From Spirochaetia bacterium (GTDB taxonomy: Bacteria; Spirochaetota; Spirochaetia; Treponematales; Breznakiellaceae), in NCBI GenBank assembly GCA_025997715.1, contig BNUY01000117.1, forward strand, positions 1 through 10,150: DNA of 10,150 nucleotides, written 5' to 3'. The position numbers and the translations under genes were made by a program. Of the stretch, positions 1-5,980 are shown in pieces. Numbering within the stretch: position 1 is the first letter of the stretch; every line of letters begins with the position of its first letter. The notes beneath the pieces were generated by a model, which saw nothing but the letters and a program-made list of their open reading frames with translations, had not been told where the DNA came from and did no database searches.

Positions 1-512
1 CCGCGGGAACCACGGTGGTGATAATCCGGGAGGACCTCATCGGACACGCTCCGTCCTGGACCCCGGCGATGCTCCGGTACGATATCCACGCGGCGGAGGA
101 TTCCCTGTACAACACCCCTCCTTGTTACGGCATCTACATCATCGGCCTGGTGCTGGAATGGCTCAAGGGATTGGGGGGCGCCGCCGCCATGGGCAAACTA
201 AACCGCGAAAAGGCGGACCTGTTTTACGCCTGCCTTGAAAGTTCAAAGCTGTTCCGTTCCCCGGTGGAAAAGCACAGCCGCAGCCTTATGAACATCCCCT
301 TTGTTCCCACTATTAGTGATGCTGAGCGCCGGGCGGATCTGGAAAGCAGGTTTGTTACGGAGGCTGCCGCCAAGGGCTTGGTAAACCTGGCGGGTCACCG
401 GCTGGTAGGGGGAATGCGCGCCAGTATTTATAATGCCATGCCCATTGAGGGGGTGAAAGCCCTGATTCAATTTATGGAACAATTTGAGAAAAACGAAAGG
501 TACTTCAATTGA
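1..512 (+). CDS. serC: Phosphoserine aminotransferase, C-terminal part (5' truncated by window edge)
   Basis: This is the C-terminal part of a PLP-dependent aminotransferase. The enzyme converts 3-phosphohydroxypyruvate plus glutamate to phosphoserine in the cytoplasm, the second step of serine synthesis. The frame is open from base 3 (bases 1-2 finish a codon) and starts AGTTVVIIREDLIG, which matches the segment just after the family's Schiff-base lysine (SAQKN-GPAG-T). The lysine itself would lie a few codons left of the window. The end, GGMRASIYNAMPIEGVKAL, is the typical SerC C-terminus. GTG at 15 is an internal codon, not a start. serA follows after a 64-base gap on the same strand, so the two are probably co-transcribed. 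The family call is firm; the missing N-terminal half cannot be assessed. Confidence 0.95.
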   Translation, partial: AGTTVVIIREDLIGHAPSWTPAMLRYDIHAAEDSLYNTPPCYGIYIIGLVLEWLKGLGGAAAMGKLNREKADLFYACLESSKLFRSPVEKHSRSLMNIPFVPTISDAERRADLESRFVTEAAAKGLVNLAGHRLVGGMRASIYNAMPIEGVKALIQFMEQFEKNERYFN

Positions 513-564
513 CCTCATGAGAGTCTGTGTGGTCTGTGGTTGATTCTTTATCGCACTATTATAA

Positions 565-571
565 AGGAGTT
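565..571 (+). promoter_or_regulatory. Ribosome-binding site of serA
   Basis: AAGGAGT ends five bases before the ATG at 577 and fixes that start. The 64-base serC-serA gap shows no terminator hairpin and no convincing promoter, which fits read-through from serC. Confidence 0.75.
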
Positions 572-576
572 ACGCT

Positions 577-1755
577 ATGTTTAAAATTCGTACCATGAAC
601 AAAATATCCCCCCTGGGCCTGGATCTGTTTCCCCGGGACCGGTATGAGGTGGCCAGCGAGATTCCCAATCCCGACGCCATCCTGGTGAGGAGCGCGGACC
701 TCCACAACACGGAGATCCCCGAAACGGTAATCGCCATAGCCCGCGCCGGGGCGGGGGTGAACAATATCCCGGTAAAAGCCTGCAGCGACCGGGGCGTGGT
801 GGTATTCAACACCCCCGGCGGAAACGCCAATGCGGTAAAAGAACTGGTAATAGCATCACTGCTGCTGTCTTCCCGGAAGATTCTGCGGGGGATCAATTGG
901 AGCGCCGCCCTTGCAGGGAATGTCGATGAGGTTCCTGAACTGGTAGAAAAGGGGAAGTCCCAATTTGAGGGGCCCGAGATCCGGGGCAAGACCCTGGGCG
1001 TGGTTGGGCTGGGGGCAGTTGGGGTAATGGTCGCCAACGATGCTATTGCCCTGGGAATGGAAGTTATCGGCTACGATCCCTTCATTTCCGTGGACGCCGC
1101 ATGGAACCTGTCCCGGGCGGTACAGCGGGCGGAAACCCTGGAGGGACTCCTTGCCCGCTCCGACTATGTCAGCCTCCACCTCCCCCTCAGCGATACTACC
1201 AAGGGGCTGCTCAACGCCGAAAAGTTCCGGCTTATGAAAAAGGGAAGCCGCGTCATCAACCTTGCACGGGGAGGGCTGGTCAACGAAGGTGACATCATCT
1301 CAGCCCTCGTAACAGAAAAACTGTCCGCATACGTCACGGATTTTCCCACGGCGGAACTCCTGGCCTGCGAAAAGGTTATCTGCATACCCCACCTTGGGGC
1401 CTCCACCCCCGAGGCGGAGGATAACTGTGCGGTTATGGCGGTGCAGCAGCTCATGGATTTCCTGGAATCCGGCGGCATCAAAAACTCGGTGAACTATGCC
1501 CGGTGCCGGCTGGATCAGCGGGCGCCTTGGAGGCTCCTGGTGATAAACCGAAACATCCCCAACATGGTGGGACAGATCACCACCATCCTCGCGGGGATGC
1601 ACATCAATATTATGGATCTTATCAACCATCACCGGGATGAATACGCCTACAATATTATTGACACGGAGCAGAAAATCCCCGACGAGGCACTTGCCCGGCT
1701 TAGGGCGGTGAACGGCATCATCCGGGTACGGACCGTAGTTAATCCTTCACCTTGA
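577..1755 (+). CDS. serA: D-3-phosphoglycerate dehydrogenase, short ACT-domain form
   Basis: This 392-residue enzyme oxidises 3-phosphoglycerate to 3-phosphohydroxypyruvate with NAD+, the first step of the serine pathway, and sits just downstream of serC. An N-terminal substrate-binding half (RAGAGVNNIP at 56-65) is followed by a Rossmann NAD-binding domain with GLGAVG at 144-149. The catalytic residues expected for the D-2-hydroxyacid dehydrogenase family are present: Arg231 in LARGG, a Glu near 260 in the YVTDFPTAE segment, and His272 in PHLGAST. Residues 319-390 form an ACT domain (RLLVINRNIPNMVGQITTIL), which in this family usually binds serine as feedback inhibitor. It lacks the intervening domain of the long SerA type. 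The start is set by AAGGAGT. Its last 17 bases overlap the end of the convergent regulator gene. Confidence 0.95.
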   Translation: MFKIRTMNKISPLGLDLFPRDRYEVASEIPNPDAILVRSADLHNTEIPETVIAIARAGAGVNNIPVKACSDRGVVVFNTPGGNANAVKELVIASLLLSSRKILRGINWSAALAGNVDEVPELVEKGKSQFEGPEIRGKTLGVVGLGAVGVMVANDAIALGMEVIGYDPFISVDAAWNLSRAVQRAETLEGLLARSDYVSLHLPLSDTTKGLLNAEKFRLMKKGSRVINLARGGLVNEGDIISALVTEKLSAYVTDFPTAELLACEKVICIPHLGASTPEAEDNCAVMAVQQLMDFLESGGIKNSVNYARCRLDQRAPWRLLVINRNIPNMVGQITTILAGMHINIMDLINHHRDEYAYNIIDTEQKIPDEALARLRAVNGIIRVRTVVNPSP

Positions 1756-2068
1756 GCAAAATCTCAATCATCTGGTACACTACGTCCTGATACTTTGGCG
1801 GCAGTTCCTTAAATAACCCGACAAGCTTGGTAAATTTTTCGTCGGGGTTTTGGGCGAACATTTTTCCTTCCCCGGTGGTAAGCCAAGTTTCGTTTACGCC
1901 GAATTCGGCGGCAATCAGCTTGACGAGACGGCCGTTTACTTTCCGGATATCTGTCTCGACGCCTGCTATGTAACTGCTGGAAAGAGCCAGGATGGTGGAA
2001 AAATTCCTTTGGGATAAATCCAGGGCCTCCCGAACCTGCTTTACCCGTTGATTAATTGATTCACCCAT
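1739..2068 (-). CDS. XRE-family helix-turn-helix transcriptional regulator
   Basis: This 109-residue protein has an N-terminal Cro/C1-type helix-turn-helix at about residues 8-62 (VKQVREALDLSQRNFSTILALSSSYIAGVE). A linker WLTTGEGKMF at about 62-71 closely resembles the 'WLLTGEGxMF' stretch of many phage-like XRE repressors. The C-terminus is an amphipathic helix, LFKELPPKYQDVVYQMIEIL, probably for dimerisation. ATG at 2068 is the only sensible start, since TAA lies in frame a short way upstream and no Shine-Dalgarno sequence precedes it. Its 3' end overlaps serA by 17 bases in convergent orientation. It is transcribed away from a 60-codon gene, and the AT-rich gap between them carries an operator-like inverted repeat, so autoregulation and control of that gene are likely (inference). 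Its targets are unknown. Confidence 0.85.
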   Translation of the reverse strand: MGESINQRVKQVREALDLSQRNFSTILALSSSYIAGVETDIRKVNGRLVKLIAAEFGVNETWLTTGEGKMFAQNPDEKFTKLVGLFKELPPKYQDVVYQMIEILLKVKD

Positions 2069-2074
2069 GGTTTC

Positions 2075-2103
2075 AATATAATAGTGTAAAGATTATTCCG
2101 CAA
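2075..2103 (-). promoter_or_regulatory. Candidate promoter of the XRE regulator (possibly leaderless)
   Basis: On the minus strand TTGCGG (2103-2098) and TATATT (2080-2075) are separated by 17 bases. Transcription would begin about seven bases on, close to or at the ATG at 2068. That agrees with the lack of a Shine-Dalgarno sequence and suggests a leaderless mRNA. The -35 match is only moderate. Confidence 0.4.
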
Positions 2104-2115
2104 GCTTCCGCATAA

Positions 2116-2169
2116 ATTATGATTGACATGGTTATATAATAATATTATAATAATCATAATATAATCATA
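2116..2169. promoter_or_regulatory. Operator-like inverted and direct repeats between divergent genes
   Basis: ATTATGATT at 2116-2124 is the exact reverse complement of AATCATAAT at 2152-2160. The first arm touches the -35 box and the second begins one base after the -10 box of the + strand promoter. A further copy makes a direct repeat ATAATCATA at 2150-2158 and 2161-2169, spaced 11 bases (about one helical turn). The layout is what an XRE-type repressor operator would look like. Binding by the neighbouring regulator is inference. The base composition is very AT-rich, so some symmetry is expected by chance, but a 9-bp perfect match placed exactly around the promoter is less so. Confidence 0.55.
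2123..2151 (+). promoter_or_regulatory. Consensus sigma-70 promoter of the 60-codon gene
   Basis: TTGACA (2123-2128) and TATAAT (2146-2151) are separated by exactly 17 bases, a full match to the housekeeping sigma-factor consensus. Transcription should start near 2158, giving a leader of about 24 bases that contains the ribosome-binding site. A promoter this strong next to a repressor-type gene suggests it is held off by a bound protein (inference). Confidence 0.8.
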
Positions 2170-2181
2170 GGGGGTGATGAT

Positions 2182-2364
2182 ATGATGGAAGAAGCCAAAA
2201 TAGCGAGATTGTGGTCGAATTTTCACCGCCTTTCCGATGAGCATAAGCGGTTGATCCTAAAAGTTACCGAACTAATTATCCACCTGCCCCCACCTGTTTT
2301 GGATACCGGATCCGGAAAGGGTTCTCGGGTACCGAAAACAAGCAATCACAAAAAAAGAATATAA
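2182..2364 (+). CDS. Small protein with a regulator-tail-like helix, function unknown
   Basis: I do not recognise this 60-residue protein. It has a good ribosome-binding site (GGGGGTGATGAT before ATG) and a consensus promoter, so it is probably real. ATG at 2182 and ATG at 2185 are both possible starts. Residues 14-33 (FHRLSDEHKRLILKVTELII) form a predicted amphipathic helix whose spacing resembles the C-terminal helix of the divergent XRE regulator (F-x-x-L then L/V ... E-I/L). The remainder (HLPPPVLDTGSGKGS and a basic end NHKKRI) looks disordered. There is no DNA-binding motif, signal peptide or membrane segment. It could be a partner or modulator of the regulator, a regulator remnant, or an unrelated small protein. 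There is no evidence for toxin function. Confidence 0.6.
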   Translation: MMEEAKIARLWSNFHRLSDEHKRLILKVTELIIHLPPPVLDTGSGKGSRVPKTSNHKKRI

Positions 2365-2386
2365 TGCTTGCTTAATCGTAGCAATA

Positions 2387-2415
2387 TTGACGCCCGTTTT
2401 CCATCCGTATTATTC
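2387..2415 (+). promoter_or_regulatory. Weak candidate promoter of the EFR1-type gene
   Basis: TTGACG (2387-2392) and TTATTC (2410-2415) are 17 bases apart; TATTAT at 2408-2413 is an alternative with 15-base spacing. Transcription would start within a few bases of the ATG at 2424, which has no Shine-Dalgarno sequence (the bases before it are TTCTTTCCCCA). A leaderless message is therefore possible. The -10 match is poor. Confidence 0.3.
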
Positions 2416-2423
2416 TTTCCCCA

Positions 2424-3200
2424 ATGAATAAGGTTTACTACTTCAGTGGTACAGGCAATACCTATTGGTCGGCGAAAAAACTGGCCGAAAGGATCGGCGA
2501 TGCGGCGCTTGTATCAATAAGCCGGGAAATAAAGCAGCCCGGGATTCATGTCGAAGCGGACGCGGCAGTGTTTCTGTTTCCCGCTTACGCCTACGGGATG
2601 CCGACAATGGTACGCCGGTTCCTGGAACGGGCCGAAATCCGCGCGGGTTATCTTGCAGCGTTGGTAAGTTACGGTACCTCCCCCGGCGGCGCACTGGCTG
2701 AAGCACACCGGGTCCTGGGCCGGAAAAAACTGACCCTGAACTATGCGGGGCGTATTCCTGCGGTAGAAAATTACATCCCTATTTTCGGCGCCCAAAATGC
2801 CGAACTACGGACCCGGCGGCTTGCTCTGCAGACTGCCGCCACCGAACAGGCCGCCGCAGCAATTGTATCCCGTGCAAACAACCGGGTCCTGACATTCCAG
2901 CCCTTCGCTAGTTTTGTAAGCGCCCTCTTCCGTGCCGCCCACCCCGGGATGAACCGCTTATTTCGCGTCACCGCTGCCTGCAACGCCTGCGGACTCTGCG
3001 CACGGATTTGCCCCGCCGGTGCAATCACCATGACGCCGGAAAGGCCGGTTTTTCAGAAACGCTGTGAGCAATGTCAGGCATGCCTGAACTTCTGTCCCCG
3101 CAGTGCTATCAATTTTGGGCGGCTACGGGCGGACGCGGAGCGGTATCATCATCCGGAAGTGGCGGCGGGGGAGCTGTTTAGTGTCCTGCGGGAAGAATAA
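2424..3200 (+). CDS. EFR1-type flavodoxin/ferredoxin fusion protein
   Basis: This 258-residue cytoplasmic electron-transfer protein joins a flavodoxin-like domain to a ferredoxin domain. The N-terminus MNKVYYFSGTGNTYWSA has the FMN phosphate-binding loop SGTGNT at residues 8-13, followed by a typical flavodoxin fold. The C-terminus holds two [4Fe-4S] motifs of the CxxCxxCxxxCP type: Cys186, 189, 192, 196 and Cys214, 217, 220, 224, all eight present. The combination matches the family annotated 'EFR1 family ferrodoxin', common in anaerobes, whose physiological partners are mostly undefined. It stands alone on the + strand, 59 bases after the small gene and convergent with the feo operon. A link to iron metabolism is only a guess from proximity. 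The start follows from the conserved N-terminus, since no ribosome-binding site is visible. Confidence 0.88.
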   Translation: MNKVYYFSGTGNTYWSAKKLAERIGDAALVSISREIKQPGIHVEADAAVFLFPAYAYGMPTMVRRFLERAEIRAGYLAALVSYGTSPGGALAEAHRVLGRKKLTLNYAGRIPAVENYIPIFGAQNAELRTRRLALQTAATEQAAAAIVSRANNRVLTFQPFASFVSALFRAAHPGMNRLFRVTAACNACGLCARICPAGAITMTPERPVFQKRCEQCQACLNFCPRSAINFGRLRADAERYHHPEVAAGELFSVLREE

Positions 3201-3242
3201 ATAGTATCGTTGTTCCACTTTAAATAACGCCGCCGGGCCATT

Positions 3243-3428
3243 TCATTTACCCGCGCAATGGGGACACCCGTCTCCTTGACGGCAGGCGCCCTTCACCGGA
3301 ACTTTCCCGCCGCCTGAACAGCAGGAGGGCCGCTTACTGCGAAATGTCCGTGCAATCCGCAGTATCACAAAGGCCGCCGCCAATGCTATTATCGCCGCGA
3401 TAATACCGGTTTCAACTATACTATTCAT
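3243..3428 (-). CDS. FeoB-associated Cys-rich membrane protein
   Basis: This is a 61-residue protein with one N-terminal membrane segment (about residues 4-26, IVETGIIAAIIALAAAFVIL), a basic stretch (RIARTFRSKR), then a Cys-rich tail with Cys36, 37, 49, 55 and 58. This matches the small FeoB-associated Cys-rich membrane protein family that follows feoB in many bacteria; its role is unproven, possibly metal handling or complex stability. I place the start at ATG 3428, which overlaps the feoB stop as ATGA and implies translational coupling. A longer frame reaching 3488 would add 20 residues lying wholly inside feoB and would spoil the N-terminal membrane segment, so it is less likely. It is the last gene of the feo operon. 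Confidence 0.85.
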   Translation of the reverse strand: MNSIVETGIIAAIIALAAAFVILRIARTFRSKRPSCCSGGGKVPVKGACRQGDGCPHCAGK

Positions 3429-5536
3429 AACAGCGCTCCTAAACCAAAGAGGCTCCCAAGCTGGTAAACGACGGTGCAGAAAACCCATCCCAGAACCAAC
3501 AGAAACACTACTTCAAAGCCCAGCCACTTCCAGCCGATTTCCGCCCGGACCGTAGCCAAGGCGGCGAAGCAGGGGGGGATGATCAGGGTGAAAAGCATGA
3601 ACACAAATGCTGCGAGGGGGTTCATGTCCGGGTCTCCCCGTATGGCGTCCCGGAGGCCCTCGCTTTCCTCGGTTTCTTCCACGCCTACCCGGTAGAGGAT
3701 ACCCAGGGTGGAAACGATGACTTCCTTGGCGGCAAAGCCCGTCACGGATGCGGCGGCCAGTTTCCACTCAAAGCCCATGGGCCGGAAGATGGGGACGATA
3801 AAATGCCCCAGCCGTCCGGCGTAGCTGTGTTCCAGCGCCGCTTCTGCATTTACGACGGAGTCTGCGGCTTCCCCGGTTGGGGGTTCGTAGGCGGGGAAAC
3901 TGGTGATGGCCCAGATCAGGATCGCCGAGGCCAGGATGATGGTTCCCGCTTTTTTGACGTACAGCCAGGTCTTTTCCCCTACGTGCCAGAGGATACCCCG
4001 CAGGGTGGGCGCACGGTAGGGGGGAAGCTCCATCACAAATGGTGTGGGGTCGCCCTTCAACACCGTTTTCTTCAGCACGAAGGCGCAGCAGAGGCTGAGG
4101 ATCACCCCGATGGCATAGATGAGCATCACCATGCTGCCGGCGTGGTTCGGGAAAAAGGCTGCGGCCAGCAATACGTGGACCGGCAGTTTGGCGCCGCAGC
4201 TCATGAAGGGGGTGATGAGGATGGTGATGATCCGGTCACGGGGACTTTTCAGGGTGCGGGAGGCCATGATCGCCGGGACGGAACAGCCGAAGCCCAGCAT
4301 CATGGGGAATATGGACTGGCCGTGGAGGCCGAAGCTGTGGAGCAGTTTGTCCGTGGCAAAGGCCGCGCGGGACATGTAGCCCACATCTTCCAGAATGGAA
4401 AGCAGGAAAAACAGTATTACTATCAAGGGGACGAAGGAGAGGACCCCCCCAACGCCGCCTATGATTCCGTCCACCAGGAGGGATCGGATGAGGGAGTCGG
4501 GCATGGTACGGAGGATAGTATCACTGAGGAAGCCGAAGAAGGTTTCGAGAGCGGCCATGGGGTATTCGCCCAGGAGGAAGGTCAACTGAAAGACCCCCCA
4601 GAGGACCAGGACAAATACCGGCAGGGACAGGAAACGGTTCATGATCACCCGGTCTATGGCCTCGGTGGCGGAGAAATCGGGCTCCCGTACGATTTTTACC
4701 GATTCCTTGACCGCCCCCCGGATATATCCGTAACGCTGTTCGGAAATGACTATCTCCGCATCCTTGCCGAAGTGTTTTTCAATCCAGAGAACCGCGTCCT
4801 TGGCGAGGGCTTCTATCTTTGCCGCCTGGGGATGTTCCGCAAGCCGTTCATAGGCGTTCGCATCCTTTTCGATAAGTTTTGTCGCCAGCCAGCGGACGGG
4901 GTACTTTGCCGCAAAGGCGCTTTCGCCGGCGATGGCGTCCTGAATCGCCGCAAGCCGGGGCTCAATTTCATCGCCGTAGTTTAGCTGTTTGCCCGAAAGC
5001 ATCGCCTGGTCGATAAGCATCGCCTGGTCGATAAGCATCGCCTGGTCGATGCCGTCCAACAGCGCCTCGGCGCCTAAACCCTTGGGGCCAACGGTCTTGA
5101 TCAGGGGAATCCCCAGGGTAAGGGAGAGGTTTTTATCATCAATAAAGATGCCCCGGGATTCCGCTTCATCGCTCATGTTCAGGGCGCCGATGACGGGGAT
5201 GCCCAGTTCCTGAAACTGGAGGCAGAGGTACAGGTTTCGTTCCAGGTTGGTGGAGTCCAGCACATCCACGATGACATCGGGCTTTTCGTCCAGGATGAAG
5301 TCACGGGCAACCACCTCGTCGATGGAATAGGCGGTGAGGCTGTAAATGCCCGGCAGGTCGATAAAGTGGTATTGCCTGCCGCCCCGGACCCGGATACCTT
5401 CCCGCTTTTCCACCGTAACCCCGGGGTAGTTCCCCACCTTATGGTGTGCCCCGGTGATAGCATTAAACAGGGTAGTCTTTCCCGCATTGGGATTCCCCGC
5501 CAGGGCAATCCGCAGAACCCTTGGATCATTATTCAT
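3425..5536 (-). CDS. feoB: Ferrous iron transport protein B (GTPase-gated Fe2+ permease)
   Basis: This 703-residue inner-membrane protein imports Fe2+. The N-terminal G domain has G1 GNPNAGKT at 14-21, switch I GNYPGVT at 35-41, G3 DLPG at 60-63 and G4 NMSD at 120-123. A helical GDI region follows. The membrane part contains the two conserved gate-like segments (GCSVPAIMASRTL, then SCGAKLPVHVLL) and the later VTGFAAKEVIVSTLG. I choose ATG at 5536 because AAGGAGG stands just upstream and the protein then starts MNNDPRVLRIALAGNPN; ATG at 5560 would add eight residues but lacks a ribosome-binding site. The start lies inside the last codons of feoA. An unusual triple IDQAML repeat occupies about residues 163-180, in the linker after the G domain. 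Third gene-scale evidence is context: feoA is upstream and the small Cys-rich partner downstream. Confidence 0.96.
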   Translation of the reverse strand: MNNDPRVLRIALAGNPNAGKTTLFNAITGAHHKVGNYPGVTVEKREGIRVRGGRQYHFIDLPGIYSLTAYSIDEVVARDFILDEKPDVIVDVLDSTNLERNLYLCLQFQELGIPVIGALNMSDEAESRGIFIDDKNLSLTLGIPLIKTVGPKGLGAEALLDGIDQAMLIDQAMLIDQAMLSGKQLNYGDEIEPRLAAIQDAIAGESAFAAKYPVRWLATKLIEKDANAYERLAEHPQAAKIEALAKDAVLWIEKHFGKDAEIVISEQRYGYIRGAVKESVKIVREPDFSATEAIDRVIMNRFLSLPVFVLVLWGVFQLTFLLGEYPMAALETFFGFLSDTILRTMPDSLIRSLLVDGIIGGVGGVLSFVPLIVILFFLLSILEDVGYMSRAAFATDKLLHSFGLHGQSIFPMMLGFGCSVPAIMASRTLKSPRDRIITILITPFMSCGAKLPVHVLLAAAFFPNHAGSMVMLIYAIGVILSLCCAFVLKKTVLKGDPTPFVMELPPYRAPTLRGILWHVGEKTWLYVKKAGTIILASAILIWAITSFPAYEPPTGEAADSVVNAEAALEHSYAGRLGHFIVPIFRPMGFEWKLAAASVTGFAAKEVIVSTLGILYRVGVEETEESEGLRDAIRGDPDMNPLAAFVFMLFTLIIPPCFAALATVRAEIGWKWLGFEVVFLLVLGWVFCTVVYQLGSLFGLGALL
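4997..5050 (-). repeat. Three perfect 18-bp tandem repeats inside feoB
   Basis: The unit AAGCATCGCCTGGTCGAT (+ strand) occurs three times without mismatch at 4997-5014, 5015-5032 and 5033-5050. The length is a multiple of three, so each copy adds six residues (IDQAML in rotation) to the FeoB linker between the G domain and the GDI helices without breaking the frame. The bases around it are not repetitive. Perfect identity, including third codon positions, points to a recent duplication by slippage. Confidence 0.95.
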
Positions 5537-5864
5537 CGCCCGCCTCCTTCCTGGAATCATAGTAAATGACGGCGGCTATGTTTTTTTTTCGTGATCTACC
5601 CCCAAACAGCCGCCCGGCGTCCTTTGCGGCCGACCAGTCCCCCACGGGGAGGACCTCAATGCCATTTGCCTCGGAACGGCGGATTAGAATATCGTAATTC
5701 CGGATTCGGACCTGGATGGGGCCGTGGAAAAACCCGGAACGGACCACGGCGCCCTCGGCGTCCTCGGTAAAACCCATATCGGCCAGCCGCTTGCCGACCT
5801 CCTTCCCCAGGGCGACCTTGACCACCCGGAAAGACGCCCCATTGGGCACATCGGATAAAAACAT
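5529..5864 (-). CDS. feoA: Ferrous iron transport protein A (SH3-like), with C-terminal tail
   Basis: This is a 111-residue cytoplasmic FeoA protein. The SH3-like core spans about residues 1-73 (MFLSDVPNGASFRVVKV...KRLADMGFTEDAEGAVV...GPIQVRIRNYDILIRRSEANGIEV). FeoA is thought to bind and modulate the FeoB G domain. The core is followed by about 35 extra residues (GDWSAAKDAGRLFGGRSRKKNIAAVIYYDSRKEAGDE) not needed for the fold. GAAGGAG lies a few bases before the ATG at 5864. Its stop codon lies inside feoB, the two frames overlapping by 8 bases, which suggests coupled translation. A run of nine A on the coding strand (5581-5589) falls in the tail. The gene diverges from the cobalamin adenosyltransferase gene across a 116-base gap. 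Confidence 0.92.
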   Translation of the reverse strand: MFLSDVPNGASFRVVKVALGKEVGKRLADMGFTEDAEGAVVRSGFFHGPIQVRIRNYDILIRRSEANGIEVLPVGDWSAAKDAGRLFGGRSRKKNIAAVIYYDSRKEAGDE

Positions 5865-5881
5865 ATAAAACTCCTTCTTTG

Positions 5882-5910
5882 TTAGTATGCTATAACAGAA
5901 AAAAAGTCAA
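5882..5910 (-). promoter_or_regulatory. Candidate promoter of the feo operon
   Basis: On the minus strand TTGACT (5910-5905) and TACTAA (5887-5882) are separated by 17 bases. Transcription would start close to 5875, just before or within the GAAGGAG ribosome-binding site of feoA. I see no clear Fur-type box (GATAATGATTATC-like) in the 5865-5980 gap, so the iron control expected of feo genes is not visible here. Confidence 0.4.
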
Positions 5911-5970
5911 TAGCACAGCGCGGGAATAGAAAAAACGGAGAAGACCCGCTAAGATAGCAAATGCCACCAA

Positions 5971-5980
5971 AGGAGGGCGT
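5971..5980 (+). promoter_or_regulatory. Ribosome-binding site of the adenosyltransferase gene
   Basis: AGGAGGGCGT directly precedes ATG at 5981. The same ten bases appear before thyX at 6529-6538. No B12 box or long leader is present, so a cobalamin riboswitch is unlikely in this 116-base gap. Confidence 0.7.

Noticed and set aside
1739..2364. Toxin-antitoxin module
   Set aside because: The two genes are divergent rather than co-directional, and the small protein has no toxin fold or catalytic motif that I can see. A regulatory pair is the milder reading.
2339..2370. CAAGCA/TGCTTG inverted repeat near the end of the 60-codon gene as a terminator
   Set aside because: The stem is only six pairs with a loop of about 20 bases, and no T tract follows.
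3803..4984. A 393-codon open frame on the + strand
   Set aside because: It lies entirely antisense to feoB, whose motifs are unmistakable. Its translation is rich in G, E, D and H without any domain, as expected for the complement of a GC-rich gene.
4997..5050. Tandem repeats as a possible CRISPR array
   Set aside because: The units are directly adjacent with no spacers, the length is 18 bases, and they are read in frame within feoB.
5529..5560. feoB start at ATG 5560
   Set aside because: No Shine-Dalgarno sequence precedes it, while AAGGAGG stands just ahead of ATG 5536 and the family N-terminus fits the shorter protein.
5865..5980. Cobalamin riboswitch before the adenosyltransferase gene
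   Set aside because: The 116-base gap is too short for the usual 200-base element and no B12 box (GCCACTG-like) is found.
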